From: CAVQNQ01 sp963714205 | GTDB taxonomy: Bacteria > Acidobacteriota > Terriglobia > Bryobacterales > Bryobacteraceae | Reading direction: 5' to 3' | Assembly: GCA_963714205.1 (NCBI GenBank) | Contig: CAVQNQ010000002.1 | Location: 1,860,001 to 1,924,000 of the forward strand | Length of the DNA stretch: 64,000 nucleotides | Shown here: positions 49,659 through 58,091 of the stretch, one piece after another | Layout of the letters: every line of letters begins with the position of its first letter | How positions within the stretch are numbered: the stretch's first letter is position 1 | Program-made: the position numbers and the translations under genes | Notes under the pieces: generated by a model | Database searches by the model: none | What the model saw: the letters and a program-made list of their open reading frames with translations, nothing else | What the model was told of the DNA's origin: nothing

Positions 49659-51785
49659 TCACCACACGTGGCAGGCGTTGGCGCTTACCATGGGCTGGCC
49701 CGCATGGCAGGAGAACGCCTTTTGAAACTCAGCCGAGTTTCGGACTGCGCCGATGACGCGGTCCTTGGCCGGCGCGTGCGGATTCGTGTTCACTTGCAGG
49801 CGGAGCGCTTCTTCGCGGTCGTTCTCGCACCAAATCTCGCCGAACGCAAGGTAGTAGCGCTGTTCGGGCGTGAAGCCATCGATCTTCGGCTGCGGCTGCG
49901 CGCCGAGCCGCTCCATCAGCGCCATCATGGCGACCTTCAAACCGCCGTTATCGGCCGTATCCTCGCCCAGAGTCAGCTTGCCGTTCACGTGCACGCCGGG
50001 CGCCACGGTGAAGCTCGAATACTCGTTGGCGATGCAGGCTTCGCGCTTGTCGAATTCCTTGGCGTCCTCCGGCGTCCACCAATCCTGGAGGTTGCCTTGC
50101 GCGTCGAACTGGCGGCCTTCATCGTCGAAGCCGTGAGTCAACTCGTGGCCGATCACCATGCCGATGCCGCCGAAGTTCACCGCGTCATCCATTTGGTTGT
50201 CGTAAAAGGGCGGCTGCAGGATGCCGGCCGGGAAATTGATGTTGTTCATCTGAGGGTCGTAATAGGCGTTCACGGTGGGCGGCGTCATCTCCCACTCGCC
50301 GCGATCCACGGGCTTGCCGATCTTGTTGAGCTGCCGCTCGAACTCGAACTGGTCGGCGCGCATGGCGTTGCCGATGGCGTCGTCGCGGCGGATCTGGACG
50401 CTCGAATAGTCGCGCCACTTGTCCGGATAACCGATTTTATTGGTGATGGCGTGCAACTTAACCAGGGCCTTCTGCTTGGTGGCCTCCGTCATCCAGGAAA
50501 CCTGCTGGATGTCCTGGCCCAGGGCCTTCTCGAGCGCGTCCACCATCTTGAGCGTGCGCTGCTTGCCTTCCGCGCCGAAGGTGCGCTCGACGAACTTGCG
50601 GCCCAGCGCTTCGCCCAACTGGTCATCGGTGAAATCCACGCAGCGCTTCCAGCGCGGCCGCAGCTCGGTGGCGCCGGTCAGCGTTCTGCCGTAGAAATCG
50701 AAGTTCTCGTCGACGAACCTGGTGGGCAGCAGCGACGCCTCGGAATGCAGCAGGTGCCAGGTGAGATAGGTCTTCCAGTCGTCCAGCGGAGCGCTCTGAA
50801 TTTCGGCGGCCATGGCCCTGAAGAAATCCGGCCAGGCCACGTTGATGCTGTGGAAGGGCGGCGCGCCGCTATCGGCGATGTAGACGCTCCAGCGGAAGTC
50901 CGGATCGAGCTTCTCGAACTCCTCGCGGCTCATGCGGTGGTAGGTTTTGACGGGGTCGCGCCGCGAGACGCGGTCGAGGGATGCCTTGGCCAACTCCGTC
51001 TCCATGCGCAGGACCGTGGCCGCATCGGTCTTAGCCCGCTCGGGTGTCTCGCCGGACAGTTCGAAAATGCGCTGGACGTGGGCCCCATATTTCTGCCGCA
51101 GCTCCACGGATTTCGGATCGTCCTTTAAATAATAATCGCGGTCCGGCATTCCCAGGCCTCCCTGATCGGCCTGCGCGATCACCTCGCCCGAGTTCTTGGC
51201 ATCCTGCCCGGAGCCGAAATCGAACAGTGCCGGGACACCGCCGCGGTGCAGGTGGGCGAGCTCCCCGGCCAGCCCCGCCTTATCTTTCAAATCGCGGATG
51301 CGCGCCAGCTCGGGTTCGAGCGGCTTTAAGCCTTGGGAGTCGATCGCCGCCACATCCATGCAGGCGGCGTAGTAATCGCCGATCTTCTGCGTGATGGCAT
51401 CGCGGCCCGCGGCCGGCTTGGCGGCTTCTTCCAGAATCTGATGCAGAACCTCGCGATTGCGCTCCTGCAGCTCTGAGAAGCGGCCCCAGCGCGACTGGTC
51501 CGGCGGAATGGGATTGTTCTTAATCCAATTGCCGCAGGCGAACTGGTAGAAATCCACGCAAGGATCGGCCGTGCGGTCGATGGTATCCGTGCTGAACTTG
51601 AGGGTGGTCGCTTTCACCGGCGTGGCGTTCGCGGGGGAAGCCGGCACTGGCGCGGAATGCTGTGCCGGGGCGGTCTTACCGGGCTGCGCGGCAGGTCCGG
51701 ACTTGGGCTGCGTCTGTTGAGAAGATTGCGCCTGCGCCATAAGCGCGCAAACGCACAGCAGGAAAATGGGCAGGTTCTTCGGCAC
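49659..51785 (-). CDS. M13-family zinc metallopeptidase
   Basis: A 708-residue secreted neprilysin/PepO-like peptidase. It has a signal peptide (LPIFLLCVCALMAQAQS), then a Pro/Ala linker and the Peptidase_M13_N domain from about 65 (DPCVDFYQFACGNWIKNNPI) to 480. Catalytic domain: VNAYYDPQMNNINFPAGILQ, then VIGHELTHGFDDEGRQFDAQ (zinc ligands His547, His551) and GEDTADNGGLKVAMMAL (Glu608). The end CHVW matches the M13 'C..W' terminus. It cleaves small peptides in the periplasm. It is divergent from the amino-acid permease, which could take up its products. Confidence 0.93.
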   Translation of the reverse strand: MPKNLPIFLLCVCALMAQAQSSQQTQPKSGPAAQPGKTAPAQHSAPVPASPANATPVKATTLKFSTDTIDRTADPCVDFYQFACGNWIKNNPIPPDQSRWGRFSELQERNREVLHQILEEAAKPAAGRDAITQKIGDYYAACMDVAAIDSQGLKPLEPELARIRDLKDKAGLAGELAHLHRGGVPALFDFGSGQDAKNSGEVIAQADQGGLGMPDRDYYLKDDPKSVELRQKYGAHVQRIFELSGETPERAKTDAATVLRMETELAKASLDRVSRRDPVKTYHRMSREEFEKLDPDFRWSVYIADSGAPPFHSINVAWPDFFRAMAAEIQSAPLDDWKTYLTWHLLHSEASLLPTRFVDENFDFYGRTLTGATELRPRWKRCVDFTDDQLGEALGRKFVERTFGAEGKQRTLKMVDALEKALGQDIQQVSWMTEATKQKALVKLHAITNKIGYPDKWRDYSSVQIRRDDAIGNAMRADQFEFERQLNKIGKPVDRGEWEMTPPTVNAYYDPQMNNINFPAGILQPPFYDNQMDDAVNFGGIGMVIGHELTHGFDDEGRQFDAQGNLQDWWTPEDAKEFDKREACIANEYSSFTVAPGVHVNGKLTLGEDTADNGGLKVAMMALMERLGAQPQPKIDGFTPEQRYYLAFGEIWCENDREEALRLQVNTNPHAPAKDRVIGAVRNSAEFQKAFSCHAGQPMVSANACHVW

Positions 51786-51867
51786 GCGAATTTACTCCTC
51801 TTTCCCACTTTACCGTGGCGTGTTCGCTCTGCGGTGCATTTTCCGACGATGCTATAGTCAGCACTGT

Positions 51868-53307
51868 ATGAGTTTATTCGCGACGAAATCGCTAGAGCGC
51901 ATTGTGGCCGAGTCCGAAGGTGGGAAGCATCACCTGAAACGCACCCTGGGACCGGTCAACCTGGTGGCTCTGGGGATTGGCGCGATCATCGGCGCCGGCC
52001 TGTTTTCGCTCACGGGGATTGCCGCGGCGGATAATGCCGGGCCGGCCGTGGTGCTCTCCTTCGTAGTGGCCGCCGTGGGCTGCGCCTTCGCCGGCATGTG
52101 CTACAGCGAGTTCGCCACCATGATCCCGGTGGCCGGCAGCGCCTACACCTACGCCTACGCCACGCTGGGCGAACTGCTGGCATGGATCATCGGCTGGGAC
52201 CTGGTGCTCGAATACGCCGTGGGCGCGGCCACGGTATCGGTGAGCTGGTCAAGTTACGTGGTCAAGCTGCTGCACATGTACGGGGTAGAACTGCCGGCGT
52301 CGCTGACCCGCTGCCCGTGGGACCAGCCCGCGGGTCTTATCAACCTACCGGCCGTCTTTATCATCTTCGCGGTGTCGGTGCTGCTGATGATCGGGATCTC
52401 GGAATCGGCGCGGGTGAACGGGGTGATTGTGGCGATCAAAGTCACGATCGTGATCGTCGTAATCTGCATCGGCTTCGCATACATCAACCGCGCCAACTAT
52501 ACGCCCTTCATTCCGCCCAACACCGGCACGTTCGGCGAGTTTGGCTGGAGCGGCATCATGCGTGCCGCCGCGGTAATTTTCTTCGCGTATATCGGCTTCG
52601 ACGCGGTATCGACGGCCGCGCAGGAAGCGCGGCGGCCGCAGCGCGACATGCCCATCGGGATCATCGGCTCGCTCGCGATATGCACCATTCTCTATGTGCT
52701 GTTCGCGCACGTGCTCACCGGCATGGTGCCCTATACCAGGTTCCACGGCGACGCAGCGCCGGTGGCGACGGTGATTTCGCTCTTCCCGCACGCCTGGCTG
52801 CAAACCAGCATCGTGATCGGAATCATCGCAGGATATACGTCGGTGATCCTGGTCATGCTGCTCGGGCAATCGCGCGTGTTTTTTTCGATGTCGCGCGACG
52901 GCCTGCTGCCGCACGTCTTCTCGGACGTTCATCCGAAGTGGCAGACGCCCTACCGCTGCAACATGATCTTCATGGTGTTTGTCTCGTTGTTTTCCGGATT
53001 CCTGCCGATCTCGCGGCTCGGCCACATGACCAGCATCGGGACGCTGCTGGCGTTCGTGATCGTGTGCGTGGGGGTGATGGTGATGCGAAAGACCAATCCC
53101 GCGGCGCCGCGCCCTTACCGGACACCGTTGGTGCCGCTGGTTCCTATTCTTGGGATACTGGTCTGCCTGGCCATGATGGCTTCGCTTGACGTGGATACAT
53201 GGTACCGGCTGGTGATCTGGCTGGCAATCGGGCTGACGATCTACTTCACTTACAGCCGGCATCACAGCCATCTAAGGCGGGATACGGCAGCAGCCAGGCG
53301 GCTATGA
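51868..53307 (+). CDS. APC-superfamily cationic-amino-acid-type permease
   Basis: A 479-residue transporter with twelve to thirteen helices. LKRTLGPVNLVALGIGAIIG, AGLFSLTGIAAADNAGPAVV (helix 1 'GAIIGAGLF' substrate loop), ATMIPVAGSAYTYAYATLGE and AVIFFAYIGFDAVSTAAQEA, RRPQRDMPIGII are typical of the YfnA/CAT-like APC group. The start at 51868 opens MSLFATKSLERIVAESEGGK, a usual N-terminal tail; the upstream extension has no ribosome site. TATAGT at 51853-51858 may be its -10. It is divergent from the M13 peptidase. Substrate is likely an amino acid; specificity is unclear. Confidence 0.9.
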   Translation: MSLFATKSLERIVAESEGGKHHLKRTLGPVNLVALGIGAIIGAGLFSLTGIAAADNAGPAVVLSFVVAAVGCAFAGMCYSEFATMIPVAGSAYTYAYATLGELLAWIIGWDLVLEYAVGAATVSVSWSSYVVKLLHMYGVELPASLTRCPWDQPAGLINLPAVFIIFAVSVLLMIGISESARVNGVIVAIKVTIVIVVICIGFAYINRANYTPFIPPNTGTFGEFGWSGIMRAAAVIFFAYIGFDAVSTAAQEARRPQRDMPIGIIGSLAICTILYVLFAHVLTGMVPYTRFHGDAAPVATVISLFPHAWLQTSIVIGIIAGYTSVILVMLLGQSRVFFSMSRDGLLPHVFSDVHPKWQTPYRCNMIFMVFVSLFSGFLPISRLGHMTSIGTLLAFVIVCVGVMVMRKTNPAAPRPYRTPLVPLVPILGILVCLAMMASLDVDTWYRLVIWLAIGLTIYFTYSRHHSHLRRDTAAARRL

Positions 53308-53323
53308 GACACGGGCGGCGTCC

Positions 53324-53361
53324 TATTTCGTAAAATCGGAATTATTTCGTAAACTCGGAAT
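53324..53361 (+). repeat. Tandem 19-bp direct repeat before the radical SAM gene
   Basis: TATTTCGTAAAATCGGAAT (53324-53342) is followed at once by TATTTCGTAAACTCGGAAT (53343-53361), one mismatch. It ends four bases before the ATG at 53366 and fills the place of the leader and ribosome site. It is AT-rich compared with its surroundings. Confidence 0.9.
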
Positions 53362-53365
53362 AACG

Positions 53366-54508
53366 ATGCTGCGGTGGGCCAAGTTGAACCAGTCCCTGCG
53401 ACGGAGGGTGCGATCGGTGGACCGGCGCCTGCGGGAATCGCGCATGTTCGCGCGCGCCATGGCTTCCAAGCACCACCCCATCCTGGCGCAGATCGTGCCC
53501 ATCCGGCGCTGTAATCTCGCGTGCACCTATTGCAACGAATTCGACGCGGTGTCGGCGCCGGTGCCCCTGGCCGAAATGCTGGAGCGCGTGGACCTGCTAG
53601 CCGACCTGGGAACCACGATCGTCACCATCAGCGGCGGCGAGCCGATGCTGCATCCCGGTCTGGATAAGATTATCCGGCGCATACGGAGCCACGGCGCCAT
53701 CGCCACCCTGATCACCAATGGCTACCTGCTGACACCCGAGCGCATCCGCCGGCTGAATCGCGCGGGCCTGGATTATTTGCAGATCAGCATCGACAACGTC
53801 ACGCCGGACGAGACGTCGAAGAAGAGCCTGAAGGTGCTCGACCGCAAGCTGGAATGGCTGGCCGAATACGCCGAGTTCGCGGTCACGGTGAACTCGGTTC
53901 TGGGAAGCCCGGTACGCAATCCCGAGGACGCCCGCACCATCGCCCGGCGGGCGCGGGCGCTGGGTCTCACCAGCACGGTGGGAATCCTGCACGATGGCGG
54001 CGGCCAGCTCCGGCCCCTGGCGCCGGACCACATGGCCATCTATCGCGACCTGCTCGAGCCCGATCAGAAGATGTTCTCTTTCGCGCAGTACGATCGTTTT
54101 CAGCGCCACATTTCGCAGGGCCTGCCCAACGTCTGGCACTGCCGGGCGGGAGGCCGCTTCCTCTACATCTGCGAAGATGGGCTGGTGCACTATTGCTCGC
54201 AGCAGCGCGGCCACCCCGCGATACCGCTGAAACGGTACACGCGCGCGGATCTCGAGCGGGAGGCGGCCACCCCCAAGGCCTGCGCACCGTATTGCACGAT
54301 ATCCTGCGTGCACCAGACGGCCATGCTCGACGCCTTCCGGGAGAACCCGCGGCAGGTACTGCGGGAGATGATCGCGGCGCGCCGGGAACGAGATCCCCAA
54401 TACCACCCGCCCGCGCTGCTCGATGCGCTGACCTGGATGTTTCTCGATGGCCCGGTGAACCGGGTGCTCGGCAAGGTAGCGGTGCGCGTTCTGAGGGCCC
54501 GATCCTGA
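53366..54508 (+). CDS. Radical SAM protein with cysteine-rich C-terminus
   Basis: A 380-residue radical SAM enzyme. The cluster motif is CNLACTYC in PIRRCNLACTYCNEFDA (near residues 49-56), followed by the GGEP strand in TIVTISGGEPMLHPGLDKII, RIRSHGAIATLITNGYLLTP and QISIDNVTPDETSKKSLKVL. A C-terminal cysteine set (CRAGGRFLYICEDGLVHYCS, then CAPYCTISCVHQ) resembles a SPASM/twitch auxiliary cluster site. N-terminal 45 residues are basic. The organisation resembles both HpnH-like and peptide-modifying radical SAM enzymes. The substrate is unknown, and no precursor peptide gene is visible. It shares one base with the PAP2 gene start (TGATG), so the two are co-translated. Confidence 0.82.
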   Translation: MLRWAKLNQSLRRRVRSVDRRLRESRMFARAMASKHHPILAQIVPIRRCNLACTYCNEFDAVSAPVPLAEMLERVDLLADLGTTIVTISGGEPMLHPGLDKIIRRIRSHGAIATLITNGYLLTPERIRRLNRAGLDYLQISIDNVTPDETSKKSLKVLDRKLEWLAEYAEFAVTVNSVLGSPVRNPEDARTIARRARALGLTSTVGILHDGGGQLRPLAPDHMAIYRDLLEPDQKMFSFAQYDRFQRHISQGLPNVWHCRAGGRFLYICEDGLVHYCSQQRGHPAIPLKRYTRADLEREAATPKACAPYCTISCVHQTAMLDAFRENPRQVLREMIAARRERDPQYHPPALLDALTWMFLDGPVNRVLGKVAVRVLRARS

Positions 54509-55353
54509 TGCCGCACCTCCGTGGGGCGGAGTGGATCACCATTCCGGCGTTCTCCTGGTTGATGGCCCTGGCCTGGCGCCGCCGCGATTTAGATCGAGCG
54601 CGGCGGGTGAATATCACAGCCCTCGGAGCGGGCGGTCTGGCCCTCACGGTATTTGTTTCGGTGGCTCTGCCGCGCCTGGTGTCGCCGCTCGCGGCTTCCG
54701 TCACGCGGGACTGGATTCCGCTAATCCTGCTCCTGGCGTTCTACCAGCAGGCCGGGCAATTCATCGCGCATGCCGACACGGAGTTCGAAGCAAGGCTCGA
54801 GCGCCTGGACCACAGCCTGGTCTTTCCGGCGCTGGAATGGTGCGGGCGCCATGCCGCGGGAGCCTGGATTCTGACCTCTCTGGAACTGGCTTACATGTCC
54901 TACTATGTCGCCTTACCCCTGGCGCCCGCCACGCTTTACCTGTTGGGCCAGGGGCGCGACATCGGCCGGCTATGGACCACGGTTATGCTGGCTTCGTACG
55001 GATCTCTCGGCCTGGTTCCCTTCGTCCAGATGAGGCCCCCGCGCCTGCTCGGCGAGAAAACGAGCGTGGCCCTGCCTGCGGGCAAGGTGCGAGCCTTCAA
55101 TCTCTGGATCCTGCGGCGCGGCAGCATCCATGCGAACACGTTTCCCAGCGCTCACGTGGCCATCGCCACCGCTTGCGCGCTCGCCATGCTGGAGCTTTGC
55201 CCGCTGTGGGTGGGACTGGGCTTTATGGCGATTGCCATCGGCATTGCGCTGGGAGCGGTCGCCGGCCGTTACCACTACGGCGTGGATGCGATCGTGGGAG
55301 TGGCCTTCGCGTTTGCCGCCTTCCTAGCCGGAACGCTGCTGGCGACGGCCTAA
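54508..55353 (+). CDS. PAP2-superfamily membrane phosphatase/transferase
   Basis: A 281-residue protein with about six membrane helices. PAP2 motifs: RPPRLLGEKTSVALPAGKVR as the probable first site, NTFPSAHVAIATACALAML (PSAH) as motif 2 and GAVAGRYHYGVDAIVGVAF (GRYHYGVD) as motif 3 with the catalytic His-Asp. 'SAH ... GRYHYGxD' is typical of the lipid-phosphatase and inositol-phosphotransferase (Aur1-like) branch. The ATG at 54508 overlaps the radical SAM stop, so the pair work together or in sequence. Possible roles: dephosphorylating a prenyl diphosphate or transferring phosphoinositol; not resolvable from sequence. Confidence 0.85.
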   Translation: MPHLRGAEWITIPAFSWLMALAWRRRDLDRARRVNITALGAGGLALTVFVSVALPRLVSPLAASVTRDWIPLILLLAFYQQAGQFIAHADTEFEARLERLDHSLVFPALEWCGRHAAGAWILTSLELAYMSYYVALPLAPATLYLLGQGRDIGRLWTTVMLASYGSLGLVPFVQMRPPRLLGEKTSVALPAGKVRAFNLWILRRGSIHANTFPSAHVAIATACALAMLELCPLWVGLGFMAIAIGIALGAVAGRYHYGVDAIVGVAFAFAAFLAGTLLATA

Positions 55354-55363
55354 CGGACTCGGG

Positions 55364-56035
55364 TTAATTCGGGGGCGTCTCGTTCAGGCGGATCACCTTC
55401 TTCTGGATGGCATACTGCACGAGCTGGGCTTTGTTGTGGATGTCGAGCTTGCGCATGAGATTGAACTTGTGGGCCTCCACGGTCTTCACGCTCAACTCGA
55501 ACGAAGCGGCGATATCCTTGACGGATTTGCCTTCCGCCAGCAGCTTGAGGATCTCGCGCTCGCGTTTGGTGAGCGTTCCAAAGCGCGCCTGCCGGGGCGA
55601 GCCGGCGGCCTGCGAACGGAAGCCATCCACCAGCCGGGTGAGCAGGCGGGGGCTGAGATAGCTGCCGCCGCGGTGCACCTCGCGGATGGCGGTCACCAGT
55701 TGATCGGCCTGGCTTTCCTTCAAGATGTACCCGCTGGCGCCGATATCCACGCATTCGGCCAGATAATCGTCATCGTCGTACATGGAAAGGAACACCACGC
55801 GGGTTTCGGGCAACTCTTTGCGGATCAGCCGGCTGGCCTCGAAGCTGCTCATCCCGTTCATGCCGATATCCATCAGCACCACGTCGGGATGCGTTTCACG
55901 CGCCAGGGTGAGGGCTTCGGAGGCAGTGGCCGCTTCCGCCATTACCTCGATATCGGGTTCCGCCGAGAGCATCGTGCGAATCGCCTGGCGGAAGAGGGTG
56001 TGATCGTCGGTCAACAAGATGCGAATTTTAGACAT
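55364..56035 (-). CDS. NarL/LuxR-family response regulator
   Basis: A 223-residue regulator: receiver domain (1-125) with the acidic pocket RILLTDDHTLFRQAIRTMLS, phosphoacceptor Asp in VVLMDIGMNGMSSF, Thr/Ser and Lys in VFLSMYDDDDY and SGYILKESQADQL. The LuxR helix-turn-helix occupies about 150-210 (LTKREREILKLLAEGKSVKD, IAASFELSVKTVEAHKFNLM). It lies 14 bp downstream of the histidine kinase gene. It belongs to the DegU/NarL group; target genes cannot be predicted. Confidence 0.93.
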   Translation of the reverse strand: MSKIRILLTDDHTLFRQAIRTMLSAEPDIEVMAEAATASEALTLARETHPDVVLMDIGMNGMSSFEASRLIRKELPETRVVFLSMYDDDDYLAECVDIGASGYILKESQADQLVTAIREVHRGGSYLSPRLLTRLVDGFRSQAAGSPRQARFGTLTKREREILKLLAEGKSVKDIAASFELSVKTVEAHKFNLMRKLDIHNKAQLVQYAIQKKVIRLNETPPN

Positions 56036-56049
56036 GAGTCCATCCGTGC

Positions 56050-57459
56050 TTAGTCGATGGGCAATTGAAGGACGACAGTTGCGCCCCTGGCGGGCGAGCT
56101 GAGGACGGCGAGCGTCCCACCGAGGAGCGCGGCCCGCTCCCGCATACCCGCCATTCCGAAGGACATCGGCTTCGCCTTCGCGGCGTCCGTATCAAAACCG
56201 ACGCCATTATCCGAAACCTTCAGCCTGATTGTTCTATCGGCGGCTCGCAGCGAAAGGTTTACGAAGGTCGCCTGGGAATGTTTGGCGACATTCTGCAGGG
56301 ATTCCTGGGCCACACGGTAGATCACCTCTTCGACTCGCCTGGGGAACTGGTCGGGAAGATCGCCGATCTGGCAACGCGCCTGGGCGGAATGCATCTTGCG
56401 GAAGCGGCTGACCAGTTGCCGGAGGGATGCCCTCAAACCCAGGCGCTCCACCACCGAGGGCCCCAAGGCCGCCACGATGCGGCGCAACTCCTCGATGACG
56501 TGACCGGCGGTCTCGCGCGCTCCCCCCAGGCCCGCCGCCAGCGGAGCGGGCGCCTCGCGCTCGATCAGTTCCAGTTGCAGGCGCAACAGCAGCAGGGATT
56601 GCCCGGCTTCATCGTGCAGCTCGCGGCCGATGCGGCGGCGTTCCTCCTCCTCGGCCTGGCGCGCCTCGGCCTCCAGACGGCGGAGATCCTGAGCCACGCG
56701 CACGCGCTCGATGGCCTCCCGGCAGCGGCCCGCCATGGCCTCGAGCAACACCCGTTCCCGAGGCAACCAGGGATACGGCACGTCGAAGCCGAGCTGCACG
56801 ACCGCGGCCGGCTGAACCGGGTACGACCAGTAGGAGGCGTGCCGGCCGCGCATGGCCGGATCGGCGATTAAACGCTGGCGGCCGTCTCCGCGCCGGATAT
56901 AGAGGGGGCGCGCCAGCGCGCGCGGGAGCGGCGCTTCGAGCAGCATCAGGCGGCCGGCCCGGGCGCGGAAAGTGCGCGTCATGATCGCGACGAACCTCTG
57001 CAACATATCGGCGAGACCCTTCGCCTCCGCCTCGGCGTGGTGCAGGCCGAAGAAGGCCTGCGTCTCGCTCTCGCGCACCTGGTAGAAAGCGCTCTCGATC
57101 GCCAGGAGCGTGGCCAGATTCAATTGCTCGCGCGCAGGCGCATGCCGTCCTTCGAGTTTCTTTTCCACGAGGGCGCCGAATTGGCGCAGGGCATCGTTCA
57201 CCTGAGCTGGCGGCAGGTTCATCTTGGCCAGCCGGCGGCCGTTGTATTCCACTTGTTCCAGGAATTGTTCCAGGGACCGCAGGCGCGCCGCGGCCCCGGG
57301 CGTGATGGCGGCGAGCGCCCGAATCTGCGCCGCGCCGTAACCGCTCTTGCGGAGCAGCACGCGGAAGCTCCGGTCCAGGCGTCCGAGGGCCGGCTGGATG
57401 GCCTGCTTCAACTGCGCGATATGCCGGCGCGCGGCCGGGGTGAAGATCGCATCCGTCAT
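56050..57459 (-). CDS. NarL-type sensor histidine kinase with GAF-like domain
   Basis: A 469-residue soluble kinase. The first 110 residues are helical (MTDAIFTPAARRHIAQLKQA), about 110-240 look GAF-like (FYQVRESETQAFFGLHHAEA, LMLLEAPL), and the HisKA_3 dimerisation segment is at about 265-335 (IGRELHDEAGQSLLLLRLQL, with phospho-His in ELHDEAG). The HATPase domain holds VIYRVAQESLQNVAKHSQAT (N-box), VSDNGVGFD (G1) and GMAGMRERAALLGGTLAVLS (G2). No membrane helix or signal is seen, so it senses a cytoplasmic cue. It is co-transcribed with the response regulator. Confidence 0.92.
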   Translation of the reverse strand: MTDAIFTPAARRHIAQLKQAIQPALGRLDRSFRVLLRKSGYGAAQIRALAAITPGAAARLRSLEQFLEQVEYNGRRLAKMNLPPAQVNDALRQFGALVEKKLEGRHAPAREQLNLATLLAIESAFYQVRESETQAFFGLHHAEAEAKGLADMLQRFVAIMTRTFRARAGRLMLLEAPLPRALARPLYIRRGDGRQRLIADPAMRGRHASYWSYPVQPAAVVQLGFDVPYPWLPRERVLLEAMAGRCREAIERVRVAQDLRRLEAEARQAEEEERRRIGRELHDEAGQSLLLLRLQLELIEREAPAPLAAGLGGARETAGHVIEELRRIVAALGPSVVERLGLRASLRQLVSRFRKMHSAQARCQIGDLPDQFPRRVEEVIYRVAQESLQNVAKHSQATFVNLSLRAADRTIRLKVSDNGVGFDTDAAKAKPMSFGMAGMRERAALLGGTLAVLSSPARGATVVLQLPID

Positions 57460-57535
57460 GGGCGCGCGTCACAAGGGTGACACGGATTGATAATCGGCGG
57501 ATCTTCCCGGCCGCTTTAGAATCGGCTGGCTTTAT

Positions 57536-58012
57536 CTATTTCTCGTCTTCGATCTGGCGCGCCAGATAGCGCTCGTAGCCGATCTCTTCGATCTGATGAA
57601 GCTGCGCCTCGAGCCAGTCCACGTGGCCTTCTTCGTCGCGCAATAGTTTGTCGAACAGCTCGCGGGAGGCATTGTCGCCTTCTTGGCGGGCCAGTTCGAT
57701 GCTGCGGTTGTACATGCCCACGGCGTCGATCTCGAGCTTCAGATCGCTCTCGATCTGGGCCTTGACGTTGGCGCCGATGTTGATCTCGATCGGCTCGGTC
57801 AAGTTCGGCGTGGCGTCCAGAAACAGGAGGCGCTCAATGAGCGCTTCGGCGTGCTTCATCTCGTCGATGGACTGTTTCTTGATGTACTCGCCGAGCCGGC
57901 CGTATTTCCAGTTCTCGCACATTTCGGCGTGCAGGAAATACTGGCTGATGGCGATCAACTCCTCGGCGAGCGCTTGATTGAGAGCTTGAATAACCTTCGG
58001 ATTCCCCTTCAT
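57536..58012 (-). CDS. bfr: Bacterioferritin
   Basis: A 158-residue haem-binding ferritin that stores iron as a 24-mer. MKGNPKVIQALNQALAEELI is the standard start, and this ATG gives the exact Bfr length; a longer frame to 58057 adds a non-conserved MYWKRQLHEEETAHV. Ferroxidase ligands are Glu in EELIAISQYFLHAEM, Glu and His in IDEMKHAEALIERL, and Glu in LLRDEEGHVDWLEAQL. The haem-ligand Met is in SIDEMKHAE. It is probably a single-gene unit; a GAGGAG site is 13 bases upstream. Confidence 0.95.
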   Translation of the reverse strand: MKGNPKVIQALNQALAEELIAISQYFLHAEMCENWKYGRLGEYIKKQSIDEMKHAEALIERLLFLDATPNLTEPIEINIGANVKAQIESDLKLEIDAVGMYNRSIELARQEGDNASRELFDKLLRDEEGHVDWLEAQLHQIEEIGYERYLARQIEDEK

Positions 58013-58091
58013 GACGTGTGCGGTCTCCTCTTCATGTAATTGCCGTTTCCAGTACATGTTACCTTTTTTGGCGTGCGGCCGCGCCGGGGAC

